Part shown: piece by piece, positions 27,058 to 34,732 of the stretch
How positions within the stretch are numbered: the first letter of the stretch is position 1
Layout of the letters: the number at the start of each line of letters is the position of its first letter
Assembly (NCBI GenBank): GCA_030425145.1
Contig: JAUHVK010000029.1
Location: 1 to 56,219, forward strand
Reading direction: 5' to 3'
Origin: Alphaproteobacteria bacterium
Lineage (GTDB): Bacteria > Pseudomonadota > Alphaproteobacteria > Rhodobacterales > Rhodobacteraceae
DNA: 56,219 nucleotides
The notes under the pieces: model-generated
What the model saw: the letters and a program-made list of their open reading frames with translations, nothing else
The model's database searches: none
What the model was told of the DNA's origin: nothing
Position numbers and translations under genes: made by a program

Positions 27058-28116
27058 TCAGTTCAGGTCGGCTTCGTACTCGGCTGCCAGATCGGCTTCG
27101 GCTTCGGCCACAGCCTTGGTCAGGGCTTCGAAAATTTCCGGACCGCCATCGACGTTTTCCTGGAACCAGTCGAACACCGGGGCTGCCGCATTGCGGAAGA
27201 CTTCCTTTTCTTCCGGGGTCGGCACGTAGAGGTCACCGCCACCCGCGACAAAGTCCTGATACGCCTGGATCGACTTGCGCTTGGGCGAGGCGAATGTCGC
27301 CTGCTGAAGCGCGGCAAAGCCATCGACCACGACGCGGCGCATGTCTTCGGGCATGTCCATGAACTTTGCGTTGTTCATCACCCAGATCGCGCCCATGTAG
27401 GCGTGACCATCAAGCGTGACGTAATTCAGGCCCGCATCGGGGAACTTCATGCCCATAATGTCGGTGATGCCGTTCTTGGAGCCATCGACCACACCGGTCT
27501 GGAACGAGGTGAAGAGTTCCGGCCAGCTGATCGGGGTCGGGGCCGCGCCCATCGCCTTCACAACTTCCTGCGGCAGGTCCGCGACCACGGTGCGGATTTT
27601 CAGACCCTCGAGGTCGGAGGGCTGCGTCACGCGGCGCTTGGTGTTGGCAAAGTTGCGCCAGCCACCGGTGTTGCCGATGGTCATGATGCGGATGGTGTCG
27701 CCTGAATCCTCAAGCGCCATGTTGCGCATGGTGCGGGTGAAATCGCCCGACAGAACATGCTCCGCCACGCGGTCATCCGACATCAGGTACGGCAGGTCGA
27801 GCACCTGCACATAGGGGAAGATGCCCGCGGCACCGCCCGAGGTGGTCACGAACACGTCGATGGAGCCGTCAGAGACACCCTGAAGGCACTCCGCACCGCC
27901 CGAGCAAAGCTGCGTACCGATGAAAAGCTCAACCCCGATGCGGCCGTTCGAGGCGTTCTCGACATAGTTCTTGAACACGACGAGGCCGTCATAATCCTCG
28001 TCGTTTTCGTTCGAGTTTGCCGTGGCACGGATGGTGAAATCCTGTGCCGCCGCTGTCATTGCGCTGCCGGCCAGCAAGGCCGCCGTCAGTGCCACTTTTG
28101 TAAGACCTTTGAGCAT
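27058..28116 (-). CDS. TRAP transporter substrate-binding protein (DctP family)
   Basis: A 352-residue periplasmic binding protein with a signal peptide (cut after AAA-Q, about residue 25). The DctP fold is supported by the LEGLKIRT motif, whose Arg usually pairs with a carboxylate or other anion of the ligand, and by GVVDGSKNGITDIMGMKF. A Cys pair in QLCSGGAECLQG near residue 75 is unusual and may form a disulfide near the ligand cleft. Start at 28116 follows GGGAG; an upstream in-frame ATG at 28185 is unlikely. It is the last gene of an operon with a sulfonate-type monooxygenase, so a sulfonated sugar is my leading guess for ligand. Confidence 0.9.
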   Translation of the reverse strand: MLKGLTKVALTAALLAGSAMTAAAQDFTIRATANSNENDEDYDGLVVFKNYVENASNGRIGVELFIGTQLCSGGAECLQGVSDGSIDVFVTTSGGAAGIFPYVQVLDLPYLMSDDRVAEHVLSGDFTRTMRNMALEDSGDTIRIMTIGNTGGWRNFANTKRRVTQPSDLEGLKIRTVVADLPQEVVKAMGAAPTPISWPELFTSFQTGVVDGSKNGITDIMGMKFPDAGLNYVTLDGHAYMGAIWVMNNAKFMDMPEDMRRVVVDGFAALQQATFASPKRKSIQAYQDFVAGGGDLYVPTPEEKEVFRNAAAPVFDWFQENVDGGPEIFEALTKAVAEAEADLAAEYEADLN

Positions 28117-28174
28117 AGTGTACTCCCTGTTGCTTTCTCGTGGTCGGTTACACGGGCCGTGTGACCCGCAGATG

Positions 28175-29464
28175 TCAGTCCGCAAATCCTGTGAGGCGCG
28201 GAATGGTCATGGAAATTTCGGGGATGAAGGTGATGAGGAAAATCACCACGATTTCGATGAAGAGGAAGGGCAGGATCGCCTTGGAAATGGTCTCGACCCG
28301 TTCGCCCGAAACCGAAGAGGCGACAAAGAGAACAAGCCCCATAGGCGGTGTGGCCAGACCCACGGTCAGGTTCACCGACATAATGATTGCGAAGTGGATC
28401 GGGTCGACACCCAGATCGACAAAGATTGGCCCGAGGATCGGCCCCAGAATGATGATTGCCGGTCCGGCGTCGAGGAACATGCCAACGACGAAAAGCAGCA
28501 GGTTGATCAGGAAAAGCAGGATCAACGGGTTCTGGCTCAGCCCCAGCACGAATTCCGCGAGGATCTCGGGTGTGTGCGACAATGACACAACCGTCTTGAA
28601 CGCCATCGCCGCGCCCACAAGCAGCAGAACAGTAGCCGAGGTCATGGCGGCGCGCATGAACACGTCGGGCAGGTCTTTGATCTTGAGCGTGTTGAGAACG
28701 AACATCCCGATGATGATCGCATAGGCCACCGCCACGGCGGCCGCTTCAGTGGGTGTGAAGACCCCAGCCAAGATACCGCCAAGGATGATAACCGGCGTCA
28801 TCAGTGGGAAGAACGCCTTGAGCGAGGCATCGCCCCTCTCACCCCAACTGGCCTTCTGGCGCGAGGCCGGGAAGTCGTACTTGTCGGCCATGAACTTGAC
28901 CATGATCATCAGGCCGACACCCACGAGGATGCCGGGGATGATACCCGCGAGGAACAACGCGGCGACGCTTTCTCCCATCACATAGGCGTAGATGATCATG
29001 ATGCCGGATGGCGGGATGATCGGGCCGATCACCGAACTTGCGGCGGTGATGGCGGCCGCAAACCTGCGGGTGTAGCCCTCTTTCTCCATTGCCGGGATCA
29101 GCATCGACCCCAGCGCCGACGTGTCCGCCACGGCAGAGCCTGACAGCCCGGCAAAGAGCATCGACGACAGCACGTTTACATGCGCCAGACCGCCCCGGAA
29201 ATGGCCCATCATCGCCTGGCTGAATTCCACCAGTCGCATGGTGATACCGCCCCGGTTCATCAGCTCGCCCGCCAGCATGAAGAACGGGATCGCCATCAGT
29301 GGAAAGGACGCCATGCCGTTATAGACGTTGCGATAGAGCAGGATCAGGTCGCGGTCCTGACCGTTGAGCCAGAGCAGAATGCCGGGCGCGGCTAGCATTC
29401 CAAAGAACACCGGCAGGCCGATCATCAGGAAGAAAAGGAAAAGCGGAAGGAACCAGACCAGCAT
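28175..29464 (-). CDS. TRAP transporter large permease (DctM family)
   Basis: A 429-residue membrane protein with about twelve to thirteen hydrophobic segments, the transport subunit of a sodium-driven TRAP system. Conserved family stretches include the N-terminal MIGLPVFFGM, the GLSGSAVADTSALGSMLIPAM helix-hairpin and GLATPPMGLVLFVASSVSGE near the C-terminus. It works with the small permease directly upstream (four-base gap) and the binding protein downstream. Confidence 0.93.
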   Translation of the reverse strand: MLVWFLPLFLFFLMIGLPVFFGMLAAPGILLWLNGQDRDLILLYRNVYNGMASFPLMAIPFFMLAGELMNRGGITMRLVEFSQAMMGHFRGGLAHVNVLSSMLFAGLSGSAVADTSALGSMLIPAMEKEGYTRRFAAAITAASSVIGPIIPPSGIMIIYAYVMGESVAALFLAGIIPGILVGVGLMIMVKFMADKYDFPASRQKASWGERGDASLKAFFPLMTPVIILGGILAGVFTPTEAAAVAVAYAIIIGMFVLNTLKIKDLPDVFMRAAMTSATVLLLVGAAMAFKTVVSLSHTPEILAEFVLGLSQNPLILLFLINLLLFVVGMFLDAGPAIIILGPILGPIFVDLGVDPIHFAIIMSVNLTVGLATPPMGLVLFVASSVSGERVETISKAILPFLFIEIVVIFLITFIPEISMTIPRLTGFAD

Positions 29465-29468
29465 GGGA

Positions 29469-30047
29469 TCACTCCGACGTCAGCTCGGCGTCGAGAGGCG
29501 AGCGCAGCTGATCGCCCCCTCCGGCCAGAGTGATGAGATTGCGCAGGATCAATTCGAAATTGACGATGAGGAGCAGCCACAGCCCGGTCACGAGCGATGC
29601 GATCTGCCAGGAGTTGGGCATCTTCTCCCAACCGCCGGGAGTGGGGTATTTCAGTGAGGCGCTTTTGAACTTGCCTGCAAGGCTGGTCATTTCGCCAAGC
29701 CCCATCTGCGCGCCGATATACAGCACCACGCCCGAGATCAGCAGCAGAGCAAGCGCCAAGAGGGCCGCGCCGCGTTGGGGCAGGGCAGAGGACAGGATCT
29801 CAAGCGCCACGAAACCACCCCGGCGATAGGCCGACGGCGCGATCACGGCGGTCATCCAAAGCATCAGGAAGATCGCCGCCTCTTCGGGCCAGGGCAGGGC
29901 ATTGCCCAGCACGTAGCGAAAGAACACCTGCAACAGGATGGCGCAGACCATCAGACCGATGGCGGTAATCGCAATCCAGCGACCGATGCGGAGCACGATA
30001 TCGAGCACGGCTTCCAATGGCTTCAGGAGCCACAGCAAAATGGCCAT
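29469..30047 (-). CDS. TRAP transporter small permease (DctQ family)
   Basis: A 192-residue protein with four hydrophobic segments, as usual for DctQ. WPEEAAIFLMLWMTAVIAPSAYRRGGFVALEIL is the typical core. Start at 30047 follows GGAGGAGG; the in-frame ATG at 30068 lies before that site. A 7-bp hairpin (30068-30087) stands between this gene and the flavin reductase gene and may modulate expression inside the operon. Confidence 0.9.
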   Translation of the reverse strand: MAILLWLLKPLEAVLDIVLRIGRWIAITAIGLMVCAILLQVFFRYVLGNALPWPEEAAIFLMLWMTAVIAPSAYRRGGFVALEILSSALPQRGAALLALALLLISGVVLYIGAQMGLGEMTSLAGKFKSASLKYPTPGGWEKMPNSWQIASLVTGLWLLLIVNFELILRNLITLAGGGDQLRSPLDAELTSE

Positions 30048-30117
30048 CAGGCCTCCTCCCAATCCCACACCGGCCTCCCTGCCGGTGGCCCCGCTTTTTA
30101 TGTTTTATCGGGGCAGT

Positions 30118-30624
30118 TTATGTCGCTTCCGTAAATCCTCCGTAGCGCCCGCTGAAAAACAGAAGCGGGTCTCCCTCGCGTGTGGTCACCCGGCGCACGC
30201 GGGCGACAACGATGGAATGATCGCCACCGTCATGCTCGGACACCTTGGTGCATTCGAACCGGCTCAGGCAGCCGTTCAGCAGCGGGACATTGTGGTCGCC
30301 GATTTCCCAGTCGAACTGGTCGAACGGGTTGCCGTTGCGCGCAAAGGCCGTGCAGAGGCCCGCCTGTTCCGCGCCGACCACATGGATCGCAAAATGATCT
30401 GCCGCCATGAAGAACGGATAGCGGCTTGATGATTTGGCCGGCGACCACAGCACCAGCGGCGGGTCGAGCGACACGCTGGCAAAGCTGTTGGCGGTGATGC
30501 CCAGCGGCCCATCGCCTGCATCGCAGGTGATGACGGTCACTCCGGTTCCGAAACGGCCTAGCGCATCGCGAAAATCGCGGCTGCTCTGCTGTGCGGGGTC
30601 AAAGCTGTGCGTCAAGGCGTTCAT
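30118..30624 (-). CDS. flavin reductase (HpaC-like, partner of the monooxygenase); smoA-like by context
   Basis: A 168-residue FMN-binding split-barrel flavin:NAD(P)H reductase. GRFGTGVTVITC and GITANSFASVSLDPPLVLWS are the flavin-binding blocks, and GGDHSIVVARV holds the GDH motif for NAD(P)H. It should supply reduced flavin to the LLM monooxygenase encoded two genes upstream. It follows the aldo/keto reductase gene by eight bases. The order monooxygenase, AKR, flavin reductase matches, as I recall, smoC-smoB-smoA of sulfoquinovose oxidative desulfonation. Confidence 0.88.
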   Translation of the reverse strand: MNALTHSFDPAQQSSRDFRDALGRFGTGVTVITCDAGDGPLGITANSFASVSLDPPLVLWSPAKSSSRYPFFMAADHFAIHVVGAEQAGLCTAFARNGNPFDQFDWEIGDHNVPLLNGCLSRFECTKVSEHDGGDHSIVVARVRRVTTREGDPLLFFSGRYGGFTEAT

Positions 30625-30632
30625 CGCTTGTC

Positions 30633-31520
30633 TCAGGCCACTTCATGTCCAAGGGCGTGCGTGTAAAGGTCAAACCATGTCTCCCGGTCGATCTGAATCT
30701 TGGCAGCATCGCCGATGCGGGCGATGCGGTCCAGATTGTTGGTGCCGAGGACAGGTAGGATGCGCGCCGGATGCGCCAAGAGCCAAGCGACAGCAACAGC
30801 CGCTTCGTCAACGCCGTAATCGTCGCCAATGGACTTGAGCGCGGCGCGCAGTGCCGCGTTTTTCGGTTCGAAGAGCGAGCCTCCACCCAAGGGCGACCAT
30901 GCCATCGGCGGCTGGCCGTTCTTCTGGTGGAACGCGATATCGCCATTGGTGAAAGGCGCGTGATGCAGAAGGCTGATCTCGATCTGGTTTGTGACAAGCG
31001 GGGTCTTCATCGACGCCTGCAACAGTTCCCAATCCCAGGGGCGGAAGTTCGACACGCCAACTGCGCGGACCTTGCCGGACGCCACAACCTCGTCAAGCGC
31101 AGCGCCGGTTTCGCAGGCATCCATCAGCGGGTCGGGGCGGTGGATCAGCAGAAGGTCGATATGGTCGATCTTCATCAGCCGCAGCGAATGGTCGACCGAG
31201 GACAGGATATGGTCGCGCGAGGTGTCGTAGTATTTGACCAGCGCGCCAGAATAGCGTCCCACCGGGGCCACTATATCGCACTTGGTGACGATCTCGATCT
31301 GATTGCGCAGCTCGGGGGTCAGAGCCTCGCCGAGGATCGCTTCGGCCTCATAGCCGCCATAGATGTCGGCCTGGTCCATCGTGGTGATGCCCTGATCAAG
31401 GCAGGCGCTGATCTTGTTGCGGACGTGATCCACGCTTGTGTCAGCATCGTCACCCAGCCGCCACATGCCATAGACAAGGCGGCTCATCTCGAGGGCGTCG
31501 TTGAACTTCACACGATCCAT
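30633..31520 (-). CDS. aldo/keto reductase (YdhF-like); smoB-like by context
   Basis: A 295-residue (alpha/beta)8 NAD(P)H oxidoreductase. The catalytic tetrad is visible: Asp49 and Tyr54 in MDQADIYGG, Lys80 in IVTKCD and His127 in LLIHRPDP. Its ATG overlaps the monooxygenase stop (TAATG). In the sulfoquinovose monooxygenase pathway an AKR reduces 6-oxo-glucose to glucose after sulfite release; the context makes the same role plausible here. A general sugar aldehyde reductase is the alternative. Confidence 0.88.
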   Translation of the reverse strand: MDRVKFNDALEMSRLVYGMWRLGDDADTSVDHVRNKISACLDQGITTMDQADIYGGYEAEAILGEALTPELRNQIEIVTKCDIVAPVGRYSGALVKYYDTSRDHILSSVDHSLRLMKIDHIDLLLIHRPDPLMDACETGAALDEVVASGKVRAVGVSNFRPWDWELLQASMKTPLVTNQIEISLLHHAPFTNGDIAFHQKNGQPPMAWSPLGGGSLFEPKNAALRAALKSIGDDYGVDEAAVAVAWLLAHPARILPVLGTNNLDRIARIGDAAKIQIDRETWFDLYTHALGHEVA

Positions 31521-32674
31521 TAGCGGCGGACTCCGTTTCCAAGTGGGGTTGCGGGGGTGCCGTTCGGCACACGCCCATACGCTTCGTTCAGTTGTACGGT
31601 TTTCAGTTGCGGCAGCACCCTGCTGCCAAAATGGCGGCATTCGTCCAGATGCGGATAGCCCGACAGGATAAAGGCGCGGATACCCATCTTCTGGTACTGC
31701 TCCAATTCGCTCAGCACCTGATCGGTGGACCCCACCAGCGCCGCTCCACAGCCCGAGCGCGCGCGGCCCACACCTGTCCACAGATGCGGCTCTACAAAGC
31801 CTTCCATATCCGCCAACTCGCGGTTCTTGGCTTGATGCGACACGCCGAGCGAGGTGGCGTCCAACGCGCGTTCGCGGATCGTCTTGCCCTGTTCTTCGTC
31901 CAGCTTGCTGACGATGTGCTGCGCGTATTCGCGGGCCTCGGCCTCGGTATCGCGAACAATGACATGTACGCGCAGGCCGTAGTCCAGCGTCCGCCCATAG
32001 CGCTCGGCTACCGCGTTCACATCTTTCATCCGTTGCGCCAACGCGTCTTTCGGTTCGGGCCACATCAGGTAGACGTCGCAATGCTGACCACACAGCTCCA
32101 GCGCGTCGGGGGAATAGCCGCCGAAATACAGAAGGGGGCCGTTTGTCTGGTAAGGAACCGCCGGATCGGTGGTCAGGCCTTCGAAATTGTAGACCTCACC
32201 TTTGTAATTGATCTCGCCTTGGGTCCACGCCTGCTTGAGGATCTCGACCACCTCGCGCGAGCGCTGGTAGCGCAGCTTGCTGTCTTCCTTCTCGCCCGGG
32301 AAATCCGAGGAGATGATGTTCACCGTCAACCGCCCTTCAAGCATATGGTCCAACGTGGCGATGGTGCGGGCCAGCATGATCGGTTGCATCTCGCCGCAGC
32401 GCACGGCGGCCAGCATGTTGATCTTTTCGGTAATCGGCGCGCAGCCGGCGACAAAGGACAGCGTGTCCTGACCCACCTGATACGATGACGGGCAAAGGAT
32501 GTTGCGGAAGCCCTGCGCTTCGGCCTCTTTCACGATGCCCGAGCAATGCGCAAAGCTCGACCGCAGTTTGCCGTCGGGCACGCCAAGGAATTCGTAATCG
32601 TCAGAACAAAGCGCCGCGAACCACGATACCTCTGCCGCGTCGAGGTCGGGGGAGGTGATCGGCACGATGGTCAT
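31520..32674 (-). CDS. LLM-class flavin-dependent monooxygenase, SsuD-like; candidate sulfoquinovose monooxygenase
   Basis: A 384-residue bacterial-luciferase-fold enzyme closest, by eye, to alkanesulfonate monooxygenase SsuD. Three SsuD active-site blocks are conserved: RVHVIVRDT at 235-243 (with His237), GVGRARSG at 301-308 (with Arg306) and LSGYPHLDE at 337-345 (with Tyr340). The SsuD Cys54 position is not conserved (SSYQVGQD here), which points to a different sulfonate. Such enzymes use FMNH2 and O2 to cleave a C-S bond, giving sulfite and an aldehyde. It is the first gene of the operon and divergent from a GntR regulator. With an AKR and flavin reductase downstream, a sulfosugar substrate is likely. 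Confidence 0.88.
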   Translation of the reverse strand: MTIVPITSPDLDAAEVSWFAALCSDDYEFLGVPDGKLRSSFAHCSGIVKEAEAQGFRNILCPSSYQVGQDTLSFVAGCAPITEKINMLAAVRCGEMQPIMLARTIATLDHMLEGRLTVNIISSDFPGEKEDSKLRYQRSREVVEILKQAWTQGEINYKGEVYNFEGLTTDPAVPYQTNGPLLYFGGYSPDALELCGQHCDVYLMWPEPKDALAQRMKDVNAVAERYGRTLDYGLRVHVIVRDTEAEAREYAQHIVSKLDEEQGKTIRERALDATSLGVSHQAKNRELADMEGFVEPHLWTGVGRARSGCGAALVGSTDQVLSELEQYQKMGIRAFILSGYPHLDECRHFGSRVLPQLKTVQLNEAYGRVPNGTPATPLGNGVRR

Positions 32675-32728
32675 AAGGTGTCTCCGAAGCGCATCATTTC
32701 CTCTTGCGTAGCACCGTCAAAAATGTAG

Positions 32729-32745
32729 ATCAATAGTGTATCAAT
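32729..32745. promoter_or_regulatory. candidate regulator site: ATCAAT direct repeat
   Basis: ATCAAT occurs at 32729-32734 and again at 32740-32745, one helical turn (11 bases) apart. It lies in the 86-base gap between the divergent monooxygenase and GntR genes, where an operator for both promoters is expected. The call rests on position and spacing only. Confidence 0.35.
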
Positions 32746-32760
32746 TTTTTGGTGCAAGAA

Positions 32761-33462
32761 ATGTCCGACACCCACGCCCTGCCAAAATATGTCCAGATCA
32801 GCGAATTGCTGATCCGCGATATTCAGGCTGGTCGCTTGGTTGATGGCGAACGTTTGCCGCCTGAACGCGAAATGGCGACGCGGCTTGGCATTTCGGTGGG
32901 CACCTTGCGCAAATCGCTTGATGAGCTGACCGCGCTGGGCTTGCTCGAACGGGTGCAGGGCTCGGGCAATTACGTCTGCGCGCAAGAGGATACGCAGTCC
33001 GTCTACGCGTTTTTCCGCGTGGAGTTGATCGAAGGCGGCGGGTTGCCGACAGCCGAGCTTCTTTCGGTGGACCGTTTGCCCAAGCCTGAAGGATTGCCGT
33101 CTTTTGGAGAGGAAGACGACGGTCATCGGATTCGCCGCTTGCGCCGGTTGAACGGTATTCCGGCGGTGCTCGAAGAGATCTGGCTCGATGGCAGCTATGT
33201 CGATCAGATCGACGCCGTGGCGCTCCGCGAGTCGCTTTATCTCTACTATCGGGAATCTCTGGGCCTCTGGATCACCAAGGCGGTGGACCGGCTCGATCTG
33301 GATACCGTGCCGGATTGGGCCCCGTCCGCCTTTGGTCGGGCTTCGGGCCTGCCCTGCATGCGCGCCACGCGTGTCAGCTATGGCCCGGATGGCGAGGCGG
33401 CGGAAGCCTCTTGGAACTGGATCAATACAGACGTCGCGCGTTACGTCGCGCGCATCACCTGA
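32761..33462 (+). CDS. GntR family transcriptional regulator (HutC/UTRA subfamily)
   Basis: A 233-residue regulator. The winged helix (residues 8-70) contains the GntR signature GERLPPEREMATRLGIS VGTLRKSLDELTALGLLERVQGSGNYV in outline. A UTRA ligand-binding domain (about 85-225) follows. HutC-type regulators respond to sugar, amino acid or organic acid ligands. ATG 32761 was chosen over an in-frame GTG at 32749. It is divergent from the monooxygenase operon and ten bases upstream of the Gfo/Idh gene, so it most likely controls both units in response to the pathway substrate. Confidence 0.9.
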   Translation: MSDTHALPKYVQISELLIRDIQAGRLVDGERLPPEREMATRLGISVGTLRKSLDELTALGLLERVQGSGNYVCAQEDTQSVYAFFRVELIEGGGLPTAELLSVDRLPKPEGLPSFGEEDDGHRIRRLRRLNGIPAVLEEIWLDGSYVDQIDAVALRESLYLYYRESLGLWITKAVDRLDLDTVPDWAPSAFGRASGLPCMRATRVSYGPDGEAAEASWNWINTDVARYVARIT

Positions 33463-33471
33463 AGGACCAAC

Positions 33472-34563
33472 ATGAAAGTCATCAATTACGGCATCATTGG
33501 ATGCGGCATGATGGGGCAGGAGCACCTGCGCAATATCGCACTGCTTGAAGGCGCGCGTGTGGCTGCGATATTCGAGCCGGATGAGATCATGGCGGCGGCG
33601 GCCAAGGCGATTGCGCCCAATGCCAAGCTTGAGGCGTCGATTGCCGATCTTCTGGCGCGTGATGATCTGGACTGCCTTCTGGTCGTCAGTCCGAACCATT
33701 GCCATATCGATGCGCTGGAGCAGATCGCGGAATTGAACCCGTTGCCGCTCTTGATGGAAAAGCCGCTCTATACTGATCCGGCAGACATCGCGCGGGTCGA
33801 GGCGATTGCCGCCAGCTACCCGTCGCCGATCTGGGTGGCGATGGAGTACCGCTATATGCCGCCCATCCAGACCTTCGCCGAAGAGGTGCAGCGCGCCACC
33901 GGTGGGGTGAAGATGCTGACGATCCGCGAACACCGCTTTCCCTTCCTGCACAAGGTGGGCGACTGGAACCGCTTTAACCGCAACACCGGCGGCACGCTGG
34001 TCGAGAAATGCTGTCACTTCTTCGACCTCATGCGCCTGATCCTGGGGTCCGATCCGGTGCGGGTGACTGCCAGCGCGGGGCAGGAGGTCAACCATCTGGA
34101 TGAGACCTATAACGGCGAAGTGCCCGACATCTGGGACACCGCCTATGTGATCGTCGATTTCGCCAATGGCGCGCGGGCGATGCTGGAGTTGTGCATGTAT
34201 GCCGAGGGCTCCAAGTATCAGGAAGAGATCAGCGCGGTGGGTCCGAACGGCAAGATCGAAGCCTTTGTGCCGGGGCCGGGGCGGTTCTGGCCAACCCATC
34301 TTGGGGTTCCGCCGGTGGCGCAGGTGATCATTTCTCCGCGTCATCCGAAAGGGCCTCAGGCGGTCGAAATTCCGGTCGATCCAGCAATCCTTGATGCGGG
34401 TGATCACAACGGATCCACCTTTTATCAGCACGCCAAATTTCTTGAGCTGGTGCGCAATGGCGGGGTGCCAGAGGTGTCCATCCATGATGGGGCCTGGGCT
34501 GTGCGCATGGGGATGGCCGCGCAGAAATCTGCGCAATCCCATAGCGTTGTCGAGGGTTTTTGA
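33472..34563 (+). CDS. Gfo/Idh/MocA family oxidoreductase; candidate NAD-dependent sulfoquinovosidase
   Basis: A 363-residue two-domain protein. The Rossmann domain carries GIIGCGMMG (7-15) and the family MEKPLYTD motif (95-102; Lys97). The C-terminal domain has GGTLVEKCCHFFD at 173-185, the position of the catalytic Asp/His block. The gene follows the GntR regulator by nine bases and belongs to the sulfonate monooxygenase locus. Gfo/Idh-fold proteins include both sugar dehydrogenases and NAD-dependent glycosidases; a family of NAD-dependent sulfoquinovosidases with this fold has been described (GH188, as I recall). No GH31 glycosidase is encoded nearby, so this protein is the candidate to release the sulfosugar. 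A plain sugar dehydrogenase remains possible. Confidence 0.85.
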   Translation: MKVINYGIIGCGMMGQEHLRNIALLEGARVAAIFEPDEIMAAAAKAIAPNAKLEASIADLLARDDLDCLLVVSPNHCHIDALEQIAELNPLPLLMEKPLYTDPADIARVEAIAASYPSPIWVAMEYRYMPPIQTFAEEVQRATGGVKMLTIREHRFPFLHKVGDWNRFNRNTGGTLVEKCCHFFDLMRLILGSDPVRVTASAGQEVNHLDETYNGEVPDIWDTAYVIVDFANGARAMLELCMYAEGSKYQEEISAVGPNGKIEAFVPGPGRFWPTHLGVPPVAQVIISPRHPKGPQAVEIPVDPAILDAGDHNGSTFYQHAKFLELVRNGGVPEVSIHDGAWAVRMGMAAQKSAQSHSVVEGF

Positions 34564-34655
34564 CGCGATTTCAGGCGGGCTTTTCACGCAACACTTTGGC
34601 GGAAACGGGTCAAAAAACAAATTTTCGCCATAAACACCGCTTTGCCCAATAGATT

Positions 34656-34676
34656 TTTTGATCTATCAAAAGATAG
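34656..34676. promoter_or_regulatory. inverted repeat in the adhesin leader region
   Basis: TTTTGAT (34656-34662) is mirrored by ATCAAAA (34665-34671), and CTATC/GATAG (34663-34676) forms an alternative hairpin. It lies in a notably AT-rich stretch (34600-34690) about 60 bases before the adhesin start and may be a protein-binding or leader element. Confidence 0.4.
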
Positions 34677-34732
34677 GCAAAAAAATAAGTCGAACCCGAA
34701 TACGGGCGGCGTTGAGGTAGAGCGGTGTTGTT

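Noticed and set aside
30118-32674. Plain alkanesulfonate (ssu) utilisation operon
   Set aside because: The SsuD Cys54 position is not kept, there is no ssuABC ABC transporter, and two sugar-type oxidoreductases accompany the genes. It remains the main alternative to the sulfosugar idea.
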